37,634 nucleotides of DNA from an uncultured Saprospiraceae bacterium (lineage in GTDB: Bacteria > Bacteroidota > Bacteroidia > Chitinophagales > Saprospiraceae), in assembly GCA_937941765.1 (NCBI GenBank), contig CALDGQ010000154.1, forward strand, positions 1-37,634, written 5' to 3'. The translations under genes were made by a program, and so were the position numbers. Below the pieces are notes generated by a model. That model saw nothing but the letters and a program-made list of their open reading frames with translations, did no database searches and had not been told where the DNA came from. How positions within the stretch are numbered: the first letter of the stretch is position 1; each line of letters opens with the position of its first letter. Positions 8,109 to 16,552 of this stretch are shown here, piece by piece.

Positions 8109-8558
8109 TTACTCAGGAAGTGGAATATCAAGTAATTTCTCAAAGGTTTGATCGTCATAATTCATACGATAACATAAGGTATCAATGCCATTGGTGATCA
8201 TGATGTAAGGTGCTTGAATGGGCAAATTATACCATGCAATTTGTTCCAAAACATCTTCATTTACTTTAATTTTTGGGGCTTTCATTTCGACTAATAAAAA
8301 TGGCTTCATATTTCGATCATAAACGAGTAAATCAAATCTCTTCAATCGATCATTTACATAGAATGCTTTTTCCACATTCATCCAATTTATATTGTATTTT
8401 TTCTCATCAACTAAATATTGAATAACCAATTGTCGGACAATTTCTTCCGGTGCAGAGACTAAGTACTTTTTTCTTATCGGATCGAAAATATGGAGTTTCC
8501 CTTCTACTTTTTTAGTAGTTAATGTTGATTTATATTTTAAATAATCGATTGGTATCAT
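8109..8558 (-). CDS. Orphan HsdR_N-type PD-(D/E)xK nuclease-fold protein
   Basis: A 149-residue protein consisting of little more than the N-terminal nuclease fold of type I restriction R subunits (HsdR_N family). The core is visible: FDLLVYDRNMKPFLLVEMKAP gives D76 and then E91-x-K93, the PD-(D/E)xK set, and ITNGIDTLCYRM follows as the usual last strand with the N-G turn. No helicase, methylase or specificity gene is nearby, so it is not a working type I system. Homologues of this size are common and isolated in Bacteroidota; whether they cut DNA is unknown. The gene is divergent from the 8759 gene and 111 bases upstream of tdh. Confidence 0.85.
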   Translation of the reverse strand: MIPIDYLKYKSTLTTKKVEGKLHIFDPIRKKYLVSAPEEIVRQLVIQYLVDEKKYNINWMNVEKAFYVNDRLKRFDLLVYDRNMKPFLLVEMKAPKIKVNEDVLEQIAWYNLPIQAPYIMITNGIDTLCYRMNYDDQTFEKLLDIPLPE

Positions 8559-8684
8559 TGTGAGGGAAAATTACGAAAAACTTCTGTTTTAGATCATTCT
8601 TAAATCAATGACAGTCAATTCAGTACAGGGATGTTAAAGCAAACTGGTCTAATAAAAGTTGTATATACCCAAATACCTGCAGAA

Positions 8685-8718
8685 TTGGGATTTTACCTTT
8701 AAATCGGTGATAAATTTG
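8685..8718 (+). promoter_or_regulatory. Bacteroidota-type promoter for the 8759 gene
   Basis: TTG at 8685-8687, then 23 bases, then TAAATTTG at 8711-8718. This fits the TTG-N17-23-TAnnTTTG consensus known from Flavobacterium and relatives, and is the best-spaced promoter in the window. Predicted start near 8725, giving a leader of about 34 bases. Confidence 0.55.
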
Positions 8719-8758
8719 AAGTTTCACTAGTACTTTTTAACCATGAAAAAAATACAAA

Positions 8759-9307
8759 ATGAAAGAATTCAATATTTTAGTTTTAGGAGACTTTGTAGTT
8801 GGTGAAGCTTTAGAAACGAGTTTAGGATCATTGGCTCAACTGATAGACACGTCGAAAAATGATTTGAACATCCATATAATCGAGCATCAGAATGGAATTG
8901 AGAAATTGAATGGTGCGTTGAAATTTTACGGAATCCAGAAGTATTGTAAAACGATACTTTCAGATGACATCAATCAAATCGAAACTGCTTATGTAAATGC
9001 GGATGTAATTCTGTTGCCACAAAAAAGTTGTAAAATTTCAATTCTAAAAGAAGCATTGTCAATGAGGATCATTCCAATCTGTTTAGATTTTTATGATACA
9101 CAAGATTACTTGGATAAATCCTGCAGCATTTTGATTGCGAACGGAAGCAAAGAAGAAATAAGAAATGAATTTGCAGAAACATTGTTAATGCTCAAAGAAG
9201 ATAAGGAAGCTGTTGAGTTACTCAAACAGGGTGTTGTTAAAAAATATCAAGAAGCATTTTGTTGGGGAAAAATTAATGAGCCTAAAAGAAGAAGGTTAGC
9301 AAGTTAG
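8759..9307 (+). CDS. Small glycosyltransferase-like protein, unknown role
   Basis: A 182-residue soluble protein. Its pattern resembles the C-terminal Rossmann half of GT-B glycosyltransferases (group 1): a strand-helix alternation, then ADVILLPQKSCKISILKEAL (about 80-99) like the A-D-v-x-l-P-S...EA motif, then an IIPICLD strand like the G-x-P-V-i segment. The N-terminal half of such enzymes is missing and the conserved Glu pair is only partly kept, so it may be a catalytically dead or regulatory derivative, or an unrelated Rossmann fold. It ends in a basic KRRR stretch. It stands alone behind a good promoter. Confidence 0.6.
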   Translation: MKEFNILVLGDFVVGEALETSLGSLAQLIDTSKNDLNIHIIEHQNGIEKLNGALKFYGIQKYCKTILSDDINQIETAYVNADVILLPQKSCKISILKEALSMRIIPICLDFYDTQDYLDKSCSILIANGSKEEIRNEFAETLLMLKEDKEAVELLKQGVVKKYQEAFCWGKINEPKRRRLAS

Positions 9308-9421
9308 TTTTAAAATGAAAATACGCTTAATTAATCATTCAAATTTATAATAAGTCTTAATCTATTTGGGATAGATAATATATTTCAGTTATTTGTGTTA
9401 AGTAATTAAACGTAACACCAA

Positions 9422-10105
9422 ATGAGCAAACTGATATATGTCCTCTCTTTCTTGATTCTCCCATTTATGTTGTTATCTCAAGATGAACCAGTCGAAACTC
9501 TTGAAACATCTGATGTCAAAATCGCCAGACACGAAGTTGGAATTAATGTAACTGATTTTTTGAAACGATTGGTTAGTTTCAATGAATTGGAAATTGATGA
9601 TCCGAATTCCTACCTAATTACCTATAAAATTTTAATTAACCACGAAAGAGCCATCCGATTTGGACTTAATGCCAATTATTCAAAGTCGGAACAAGAATTT
9701 GTAACCAGCTCGTTTAATGGAGATGAGTTAAAGTCATATAATTTTGATTTTCGTTTTGGTTTATTAATGAATCGTAGATTGACCAATCATTGGTCTGCTT
9801 ATTTAGGCTTGGATTTAATTTACGGTTTAGCACATACCGAGTCCTCCTTATCTAATCAATTTCAACCAGTACTAATTACGGAAGAAAGCTCCGAATTAGG
9901 AGGTGGTCCTGCACTAGGCATCCAATATTTTTTTAATTCCAAAATTTCTATTTCTACTGAACTTTCTTTGTACTATAAATACATTGAAAGTCAAACAGAA
10001 CAAGATTTTGACAACAATGGATTTTCTGATCAAGTGGTCAATAATAAAAGGACACTTGCGGAACTAGCAACACCTGCTTCGTTGTATTTTAATTTCCGCT
10101 TTTAA
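9422..10105 (+). CDS. Outer-membrane beta-barrel protein
   Basis: A 227-residue exported protein. Residues 1-20 are a signal peptide (hydrophobic run LSFLILPFMLLSQ). From about residue 60 the chain alternates polar and hydrophobic residues in strands such as YKILINHERAIRFGLNANYS, FDFRFGLLMNRRL, WSAYLGLDLIYGL and ISISTELSLYYKYIE, and it ends LYFNFRF, the aromatic C-terminal strand that signals assembly into the outer membrane. Size fits an 8-stranded OmpX/OmpW-like barrel. A transport or binding role cannot be told. Transcribed alone. Confidence 0.8.
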   Translation: MSKLIYVLSFLILPFMLLSQDEPVETLETSDVKIARHEVGINVTDFLKRLVSFNELEIDDPNSYLITYKILINHERAIRFGLNANYSKSEQEFVTSSFNGDELKSYNFDFRFGLLMNRRLTNHWSAYLGLDLIYGLAHTESSLSNQFQPVLITEESSELGGGPALGIQYFFNSKISISTELSLYYKYIESQTEQDFDNNGFSDQVVNNKRTLAELATPASLYFNFRF

Positions 10106-10111
10106 AAGTAG

Positions 10112-10214
10112 CACAGACATTCCTGTCTGTTTTAGAAATCAAAATTAAGACAGAAAGGATGTCTGTCCAACATAAAGTTCCTTTTTCAAAAAGGGTAGAC
10201 AAAGCCTATCTACC
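10112..10214. repeat. Cluster of short hairpins in the 10106-10431 gap
   Basis: Three dyads: ACAGAC-ATTCCT-GTCTGT at 10113-10130, GACAGA-AAGGATG-TCTGTC at 10149-10167, and GGTAGA...TCTACC at 10194-10214. The first two also pair with one another, so the block can fold as one large or two small hairpins. It lies right after the beta-barrel gene and may end its transcript, although no long T-tract follows. The remaining 220 bases up to the protease start show no gene or good promoter. Confidence 0.55.
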
Positions 10215-10431
10215 AATTCCAATCCATAATAAAATAGCTATCATTGATTAAGACATGATGAAATAAATAGCAATGATAATTACCATGTCATAATCGAACA
10301 GATACTGGAATATTCTCTTACATTTATATCGACAGGAAAATTGTTTTAAAATTAAAGCAATATCCCTTTTCTTGTTCTTACCTCCCATTTTCCAAAACCC
10401 GATTTTAAAGCGAATCAATATCCCATATTAC

Positions 10432-12105
10432 ATGAGGTATTCACTAACCATACTTTTCCTGTTTCATATTCTTTTTGCTTTTGGGCAAGAGGGTAAGCAG
10501 GGAAAGTACTGGTTAACTTTTACAGACAAAGCCACTTCTAAATACTCAATTTTCCAACCACAAAATTTTCTTTCTGCTCGTGCAATCGAACGTCGAGAAC
10601 AGCAAGGTATTGCCATCACTGAAGAAGATTTGCCAGTAAATGAAACTTATTTGGCAGCTGTACAGTTGACGGGCGCGACGATTTTAAATAAGTCGAAATG
10701 GATGAATAGTACCACTATTTTGGCCTCTGATGCAATGTTGATCGAGTTGAATAAATTACCATTTGTAAAAGAAGTGTTATATGTGGGAAAAGATTTTGCC
10801 AAAAAGAATACACAAACAGTAGGATTTAAAACGGGAATTCAAAAAGTAGCGTATGCAACTTCAGAAAGTGTTTACGGATATGGTCAAACTTCAATTGAAA
10901 TGGTGCAAGGACAAGCACTTCATGAAATAGGAAATAGAGGAGAAGGAAAAATGATTGCAATTTTAGATGGAGGTTTTACGAATGCAGACATCATGCCTTT
11001 CTTTGAAAAAATGAGAATGGATGGTAGAATAATCGAAGGATGGGATTTTGTTGACAACGACGCAACTGTTTATGAATCGAGTGCTCACGGCTCACAAGTG
11101 TTGTCCGTAATGGGTGCTGATCTTCCAGGTTTATTTACAGGAACGGCTCCAAAAGCAACTTACGTCTTATTTAAAACGGAAGATGTACGAGGTGAATATT
11201 TATTTGAAGAATGTAATTGGATTGCAGGAGTAGAATATGCAGATAGCATGGGGGTGGATATTATCAACTCGTCTTTAGGTTACACCACATTCTCTGACTT
11301 AACAATGAATTACAAATATTTAGACATGGATGGTGAAACTTCGATGGCTTCAAAAGCAGCGGATATTGCATTTTCCAAAGGCTTAATGATTGTGAGTAGT
11401 GCAGGTAATTCTGGCGACAATCAATGGAGATATATCGGAACGCCAGCAGATGCAAGAGGAGTGTTAGCAGTGGGTGCAACAGATGAGTTTGGAGAACATG
11501 CGATGTTTAGCTCTTTTGGTCCGACAGCGGATGGTAGAGTCAAGCCCAATGTTGCCGCACTAGGTCAATCTATTCCAGTGGCGTCTATCTATTCTTACAA
11601 TGTCCATGAGTCACATGGAACTTCATTTTCTTCACCACTAATCGCAGGCATGGTTGCAACTTTATGGCAATCGTTTCCAGATAAAACTAATAAAGAAATA
11701 TTTAATGCGATCGAAGCATCTGGAAATAATAAAGATGAATTAAATTATAACTTAGGTCATGGTATCCCTGATTTTTGGAAAGCGTATCAAATCTTGTTAG
11801 GTGAAAATGTAGAAGCTCATGCTAATCAAATTGATAATGCCCAACTTTCTTCATTGGTCGGAAAGGTAAGTAATTCAGGAAATGTCATCATTCCTATTTC
11901 TTGTCAACAAAAACAGTTGAATAAATTTGAAATTCAAATAAAAGATCAATTTGGAAACATCGTGTTTTCTAAAAATGAAAATGCTAAAAATCGCAATTAC
12001 TTTATACTCAATTTAAATGCTGATCTGAATCTTGATCAGTCATATTCGGTTTCTATTTATACAAAGGAGGAAGTCTTTGTGAAGAGCTTAAAGTTAACAA
12101 GATAG
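10432..12105 (+). CDS. Secreted subtilisin-like serine protease (S8)
   Basis: Endopeptidase of the S8 family. I place the start at ATG 10432 because a signal peptide (MRYSLTILFLFHILFAFGQ) begins exactly there; a TTG 60 bases earlier would add residues that mask it. The product is 557 residues. Numbered from this start: a prodomain typical of Bacteroidota (QNFLSARAIERR, residues about 45-54), then the catalytic triad D179 (AILDGGF), H219 (AHGSQV) and S398 (HGTSFSSP), with oxyanion N326 (SSAGNSG). The C-terminal about 80 residues form a beta domain ending YSVSIYTKEEVFVKSLKLTR, which resembles a T9SS sorting domain, so surface delivery is likely but not certain. The next gene, also a subtilase, is convergent and of another subfamily. 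Confidence 0.9.
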   Translation: MRYSLTILFLFHILFAFGQEGKQGKYWLTFTDKATSKYSIFQPQNFLSARAIERREQQGIAITEEDLPVNETYLAAVQLTGATILNKSKWMNSTTILASDAMLIELNKLPFVKEVLYVGKDFAKKNTQTVGFKTGIQKVAYATSESVYGYGQTSIEMVQGQALHEIGNRGEGKMIAILDGGFTNADIMPFFEKMRMDGRIIEGWDFVDNDATVYESSAHGSQVLSVMGADLPGLFTGTAPKATYVLFKTEDVRGEYLFEECNWIAGVEYADSMGVDIINSSLGYTTFSDLTMNYKYLDMDGETSMASKAADIAFSKGLMIVSSAGNSGDNQWRYIGTPADARGVLAVGATDEFGEHAMFSSFGPTADGRVKPNVAALGQSIPVASIYSYNVHESHGTSFSSPLIAGMVATLWQSFPDKTNKEIFNAIEASGNNKDELNYNLGHGIPDFWKAYQILLGENVEAHANQIDNAQLSSLVGKVSNSGNVIIPISCQQKQLNKFEIQIKDQFGNIVFSKNENAKNRNYFILNLNADLNLDQSYSVSIYTKEEVFVKSLKLTR

Positions 12106-12141
12106 GTTTTTAATGGAACCCGTCATTTTCAATTCTCAATC

Positions 12142-13728
12142 TCACTCCATCAATTTCTCAATAGCACGAACCGGATAAATAATTTTTCCAGACTTACTAG
12201 GTTGATTAGAATTCAAACCAGATTCATTGATGATTTTGAATGCTTCGGCTGTTGTCAAAGAAGGTTTCAAAGATTTCATCAAACCTAACAATCCAGCTAC
12301 ATATGGTGTAGCCATTGAAGTTCCATTCATCAAAGCATACTTGTTGTTTTGGATGGTAGAGTAGATGTTGACACCAGGAGCCGCAAGTCCCATTTCAATA
12401 TCTTGTACAGAATTTGAAAAATTGGCAATACTACCAAGCGTATCTATGGCAGCAACAGCGATAATACCTTTAGCATTGGCAGGGCAATAGTTCTTGGCGT
12501 TCGCATTGCTATTACCAGCAGCAGCTACGACAATTGAACCCGCTTTCGTTGCATATTCAACCACTTCATTGTAAGCTTTTTGTCTTTTTTGATTGGACAT
12601 ACCACCAAGTGACAATGAGATCACATCTGCACCATTGTCAGCAGCTTCGATGATGCCGCTAATTATTTTTTGTTGTGATCCAACTCCAAAACTATTCATC
12701 ACTTTTATGCTAGATACTTTTACATAATCTGAATTTGGACTAAAAGACGCAATTCCCTTTTTATTGTTAGTAACCGCAGCAGCTACCCCTGCACAATGAG
12801 TTCCATGACCAATTCCGTCAGAATCGTAACTACTTTTTATTGAGGAATAATTTGCTTTCAAATCTTCATGTTTGGCAGCAACACCGGTATCACAAATGAC
12901 AATTAGAGCTTTCTTTTTAGGTTTGTAATTCTTCTTTTTTAAAAGGTTGTATAATTTATTAACTTCCATTTTTTCAAAACCCCAAAGCATGTTTTGGTTT
13001 TTATCATTGATACCAAAATTTCGAGATTTTTCAGTTGGAATCGGTTTAAACTGGCGATTGATGTTAATGACTTCATTACCTTCGATCCAATCAATCAATT
13101 TTGAATCGATAAGTTCATTCGTGATAGATTCAATTTTCGAATCATGAATATCTGGAATATCTACTAAATAATAATCGTCCAAACGTGTCCAACTTTTATT
13201 TTTTGGATGAAACGCTTTTGTAATTTTGATGTTATATTTACTAGAAATCGATTTTAAATGATCGATTGCCATCTTATTTTTCAACTGAATTAACAGTTCT
13301 CCACTCTTTTCAAGCTTAATATTTGAAGCACTTGCGGTCTCTGCATCTGGTGTTATAGGTTTTCCAGTTAGAGAATGTTGTGAGAATTCAGTTCGAGGAG
13401 TATAAGTAGATTTGAAAAAATCTAATCCCCAAAAATAGAAAGCCCCCAACATTAAACTGGAAATTCCGACAAATACACTTTTGTTTTTAATTACTTGACC
13501 TAAGAGGAATGAAATAGAAGAAAGAATGGCAAAGTCTCTACACAGAAAATATAGTTTATCTTTTAAGGAGGCATCTACAAAAAGAACAGATAAGCAATAA
13601 ATGAAAAATCCAAGGATAAAGGTTACCCTAAAAGCCACGGTTGAGGAATCGCGACTTTGTAAATGGAACCAACCAGATAGGCCAATTAGGCTTGCAAGGA
13701 AGCTAAAAGTATAAATTGAGGAAATCAT
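12142..13728 (-). CDS. Membrane-anchored subtilisin-like protease (S8)
   Basis: A 528-residue protease with an unusual N-terminus of about four membrane segments (residues about 5-22, 32-51, 60-79, 84-102). After a short linker, residues about 143-222 look like a fervidolysin-type propeptide (ELLIQLKNKMAIDHL...). The catalytic domain follows with D280 (VICDTGV), H308 (GIGHGTHCAGV), oxyanion N406 (AAAGNS) and S471 (NGTSMATPYVAGL), all canonical, so it should be active on the outer face of the inner membrane. No C-terminal sorting domain. It lies 88 bases downstream of a 147-residue gene that is a paralogue of its membrane part, which probably shares its transcript. Confidence 0.9.
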   Translation of the reverse strand: MISSIYTFSFLASLIGLSGWFHLQSRDSSTVAFRVTFILGFFIYCLSVLFVDASLKDKLYFLCRDFAILSSISFLLGQVIKNKSVFVGISSLMLGAFYFWGLDFFKSTYTPRTEFSQHSLTGKPITPDAETASASNIKLEKSGELLIQLKNKMAIDHLKSISSKYNIKITKAFHPKNKSWTRLDDYYLVDIPDIHDSKIESITNELIDSKLIDWIEGNEVININRQFKPIPTEKSRNFGINDKNQNMLWGFEKMEVNKLYNLLKKKNYKPKKKALIVICDTGVAAKHEDLKANYSSIKSSYDSDGIGHGTHCAGVAAAVTNNKKGIASFSPNSDYVKVSSIKVMNSFGVGSQQKIISGIIEAADNGADVISLSLGGMSNQKRQKAYNEVVEYATKAGSIVVAAAGNSNANAKNYCPANAKGIIAVAAIDTLGSIANFSNSVQDIEMGLAAPGVNIYSTIQNNKYALMNGTSMATPYVAGLLGLMKSLKPSLTTAEAFKIINESGLNSNQPSKSGKIIYPVRAIEKLME

Positions 13729-13816
13729 TGTGCTTATTATTCTCTGAAACTAAAAAGGATGTATTCTTAAAACGGAATTTATCCAAATAAAGTTTACTAA
13801 AAATAAGAAACTAACT

Positions 13817-14260
13817 TTAATTTTTTGAAGATTTAGCGCTCAATTTTCGTGTTTTTTGAACACTTACTTTTTTAGTCGCTGTGTTTGAAGTACTTGCACT
13901 TGAGTCCTTCAGAATAGAAAATTTACTGATCTTGAAACTATCGTGTATATGATTAAATCCAAAATTGGACATGCCCAGCATTAAACAACCTAACAAAATC
14001 GGAAAGAGCAATTTGTACGCTCGAATGAGTCTAAAAGTAACCGCAACACAAAAGAGTAAGGTTATATCACGCAGTAAAATAGTTGATTTGAATCCAATAG
14101 TTTCAGAAAAAAGAAGGAAAGAAATGATGTAAACGAAGCTGGCAATTATCAAAAAACTTCGTACAATTCGATTGATCGTTGGCTTCTTTTCATATTGAAT
14201 AAGAATTGCGAGACCCAATAATAAGGTCGTCAAAGCGCCAGAATAGATTAAATTCAGCAT
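13817..14260 (-). CDS. Membrane protein paralogous to the protease membrane domain
   Basis: A 147-residue protein with about four membrane segments and a Ser/Thr/Lys-rich tail (from about residue 115). It aligns almost without gaps to residues 1-108 of the neighbouring 528-residue protease: IY at 5-6, R34, and RD at 64-65 fall at identical positions, and LMLG at 93-96 is one residue displaced. So it is a stand-alone copy of that protease's membrane module, upstream in the same direction. It may pair with the protease in the membrane or regulate it; this is inferred from homology and position. Divergent from trxB. Confidence 0.8.
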   Translation of the reverse strand: MLNLIYSGALTTLLLGLAILIQYEKKPTINRIVRSFLIIASFVYIISFLLFSETIGFKSTILLRDITLLFCVAVTFRLIRAYKLLFPILLGCLMLGMSNFGFNHIHDSFKISKFSILKDSSASTSNTATKKVSVQKTRKLSAKSSKN

Positions 14261-14367
14261 TTGGGGGATTGGGATGTTTGAATATTGAACGTAATTTAAT
14301 AAAAATTGTTTCTTAATCGATATTCCAATTCATTAAAAATGTGTTCGCAAAAACCCTCAATTATGCG

Positions 14368-14375
14368 TACTTTTG
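14368..14375 (+). promoter_or_regulatory. -7 box of the trxB-fbaA operon
   Basis: TACTTTTG matches TAnnTTTG, 33 bases before the trxB ATG, and is followed by CGGC as in other boxes of this genome. A weak -33 (TTCG at 14344-14347) lies 20 bases upstream. Confidence 0.5.
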
Positions 14376-14408
14376 CGGCTCATTTAAAATTCTAAAATTA
14401 AATAGTAA

Positions 14409-15353
14409 ATGTCAGAGAATAAGGAACACTTCAAATGCCTCATTATAGGTTCAGGACCTGCAGGATATACTGCAGCGGTTTATGCAGCAAGAGCAGGATT
14501 GAAACCTGTACTCTATACAGGACCAGAAATGGGCGGTCAATTGATGATTACTACTGATGTAGAAAATTATCCAGGATACCCAGATGGAATCATGGGACCA
14601 CAAATGATGGAAGATTTTCGCAAACAAGCGGAACGATTTGGTACAGACATACGTATGGAAATGATAACAAGTGTCAACTTTAGCGGTGATGTACATGATA
14701 TTATAACAGAAGGTGGTACACATTTAAAAGCGGATTCTGTTGTTATCGCAACTGGTGCAAGTGCTAAATGGTTAGGACTTGATTCTGAAAAAAGATTAAC
14801 CAATAAAGGTGTTTCTGCGTGTGCAGTTTGTGATGGTTTTTTCTTTAAAGGATTAGATGTAGCAGTTGTAGGAGGTGGAGATACGGCAGCAGAAGAAGCA
14901 ACTTATTTAGCAAAACTATGTCCAAAAGTTCACTTACTAGTTCGTCGTGATGAAATGCGTGCCTCTAAGATTATGCAAGAACGAGTAAAGAATACGGAAA
15001 ATATAACAATACACTGGAATACTCAGACAGATGAAATCCTTGGTGAAGAGGAAGTCGAAGGGATGCGGGTAGTAGATACCAAAACGGGAGAGAAGCGAGA
15101 AATTCCAGTAAAAGGATTTTTCGTCGCCATCGGACACAAACCGAACACAGGAATCTTCAAAGATTTCTTAGATATGGATGATGCTGGGTATTTAATCACA
15201 AAAGCGGATAGTACACAAACCAACGTGCCTGGTGTATTCGCTAGCGGAGATGCGCAAGACAAACATTATCGTCAAGCAGTGACTGCCGCAGGAACGGGTT
15301 GTATGGCCGCTTTAGAAGCAGAAAGATATTTAGCTGCCAAAGGTTTAGTATAA
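14409..15353 (+). CDS. trxB: Thioredoxin reductase
   Basis: FAD enzyme that reduces thioredoxin with NADPH in the cytoplasm. The 314-residue length is normal. Visible sites: FAD motif GSGPAG at 14-19; redox-active CAVC, C138 and C141, in SACAVCDGFFFKG; NADPH fold GGGDTA at 155-160 followed by VRRDEMRAS, whose Arg pair fits NADPH; and the C-terminal FAD signature ASGDAQDKHYRQAVTAAG. It is followed after 39 bases by fructose-bisphosphate aldolase on the same strand, likely one operon. The thioredoxin itself is not in the window; the thioredoxin-fold lipoprotein at 19668 acts in another compartment. Confidence 0.97.
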   Translation: MSENKEHFKCLIIGSGPAGYTAAVYAARAGLKPVLYTGPEMGGQLMITTDVENYPGYPDGIMGPQMMEDFRKQAERFGTDIRMEMITSVNFSGDVHDIITEGGTHLKADSVVIATGASAKWLGLDSEKRLTNKGVSACAVCDGFFFKGLDVAVVGGGDTAAEEATYLAKLCPKVHLLVRRDEMRASKIMQERVKNTENITIHWNTQTDEILGEEEVEGMRVVDTKTGEKREIPVKGFFVAIGHKPNTGIFKDFLDMDDAGYLITKADSTQTNVPGVFASGDAQDKHYRQAVTAAGTGCMAALEAERYLAAKGLV

Positions 15354-15392
15354 TTTTTAGAAAAATATTTAAATAACAGTAAAAACTGACAA

Positions 15393-16478
15393 ATGTCCAC
15401 AACAGTATCAACAAGATTCAGACCTGGTGTTTTACATGGGAATGAAGTTACCGAGTTACTTAATTACGCAAATGAAAATGACTTCGCAATACCAGCGGTA
15501 AACGTCGTTGGAACCAATTCTGTAAATGCAGTGTTGGAAACAGCTAAAAAGTTAAATTCTCCAGTAATCATCCAATTTTCCAATGGTGGAGCTTCTTTCT
15601 TCGCAGGAAAGAGTTTAACAAATGACCATCAATATGCAGCTGTAATGGGCGCGATTTCAGGTGCAATGCATGTGCACACAATGGCTGCAGCTTATGGTGT
15701 AACTGTTGTGTTACATACTGATCACTGTGCAAAGAAATTGTTGCCTTGGATGGACGGTATGTTATTGGCTGGCGAAAAGTTTTATAAAGAACGTGGATAC
15801 CCATTATATAGCTCACACATGTTGGATCTTTCTGAAGAACCAATAGAAGAGAATATCGAAATCTGTGAACGATACATGAAGCGTATGGATGCAATAGGTG
15901 TAACATTGGAAATTGAATTGGGTGTAACAGGTGGTGAAGAAGACGGTGTTGATAATACAGACATTGATAGTTCAAGATTATACACACAACCTGAAGAGGT
16001 AGCTTATGCTTATGAAAAGTTAACTAAGATCAGTGATAAATTTACTGTTGCTGCGGCTTTTGGAAATGTGCATGGTGTTTACAAGCCAGGTAATGTTGAA
16101 TTGAAACCAATCATTTTGAAAAATTCTCAGGACTTTGTAAAAGAGAAATTCAAAACAAAAGACAATCCAATCAATTTTGTTTTCCATGGTGGTTCTGGTT
16201 GTACTCGTGAAGAAATCAGAGAAGGAATTAAATATGGTGCTGTCAAAATGAATATCGATACGGATATGCAATGGGCTTTCTGGGATGGTGTGAAAAATTA
16301 CTACGAAGGAAAGAAAGATTACATGCAAGGGCAAATCGGAAATCCAGATGGTGACGATAAACCAAACAAGAAAAATTACGATCCTAGAAAATGGTTGAGA
16401 GCAGCAGAAGAGAATTTTGTGACGAGATTGGAAAGTGCTTTTGCTGATTTGAATTGTGTCGGAACGAACGCGAAATAA
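15393..16478 (+). CDS. fbaA: Fructose-bisphosphate aldolase, class II
   Basis: Zinc-dependent aldolase that splits fructose 1,6-bisphosphate into glyceraldehyde 3-phosphate and dihydroxyacetone phosphate in glycolysis, and runs backwards in gluconeogenesis. At 361 residues it is of the longer class IIA type, like E. coli FbaA. The metal and catalytic residues are seen: HTDHCAKK (D110, H111), LEIELGVTGGEEDG (E173/E175), FGNVHGVYKPGN (H227), and FHGGSG (H265). It ends 33 bases before a strong hairpin terminator and follows trxB closely, so both probably use the promoter at 14368. Confidence 0.97.
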   Translation: MSTTVSTRFRPGVLHGNEVTELLNYANENDFAIPAVNVVGTNSVNAVLETAKKLNSPVIIQFSNGGASFFAGKSLTNDHQYAAVMGAISGAMHVHTMAAAYGVTVVLHTDHCAKKLLPWMDGMLLAGEKFYKERGYPLYSSHMLDLSEEPIEENIEICERYMKRMDAIGVTLEIELGVTGGEEDGVDNTDIDSSRLYTQPEEVAYAYEKLTKISDKFTVAAAFGNVHGVYKPGNVELKPIILKNSQDFVKEKFKTKDNPINFVFHGGSGCTREEIREGIKYGAVKMNIDTDMQWAFWDGVKNYYEGKKDYMQGQIGNPDGDDKPNKKNYDPRKWLRAAEENFVTRLESAFADLNCVGTNAK

Positions 16479-16510
16479 CGATAATTAATACTATTTTAGT
16501 TTTTAAAACG

Positions 16511-16548
16511 GCGGTCGTGCATTTATTGTGCGACCGCTGTTTTTTTTA
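16511..16548 (+). terminator. Intrinsic terminator after fbaA, probably bidirectional
   Basis: GCGGTCGTGCA-TTTAT-TGTGCGACCGC folds to an 11 bp stem with a 5-base loop (two G-T pairs), followed by TGTTTTTTTT. On the other strand the stem is followed by TTTTAAAA after two bases, so it can also serve the convergent gene that ends at 16553. Confidence 0.9.
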
Positions 16549-16552
16549 TCTT

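Noticed and set aside
10372..10431. TTG start adding 20 residues to the S8 protease
   Set aside because: The signal peptide begins exactly at ATG 10432; the extra segment would precede it.
15568..15987. A 139-codon frame antisense to fructose-bisphosphate aldolase
   Set aside because: His/Leu/Tyr-rich shadow of a well-conserved gene on the other strand.
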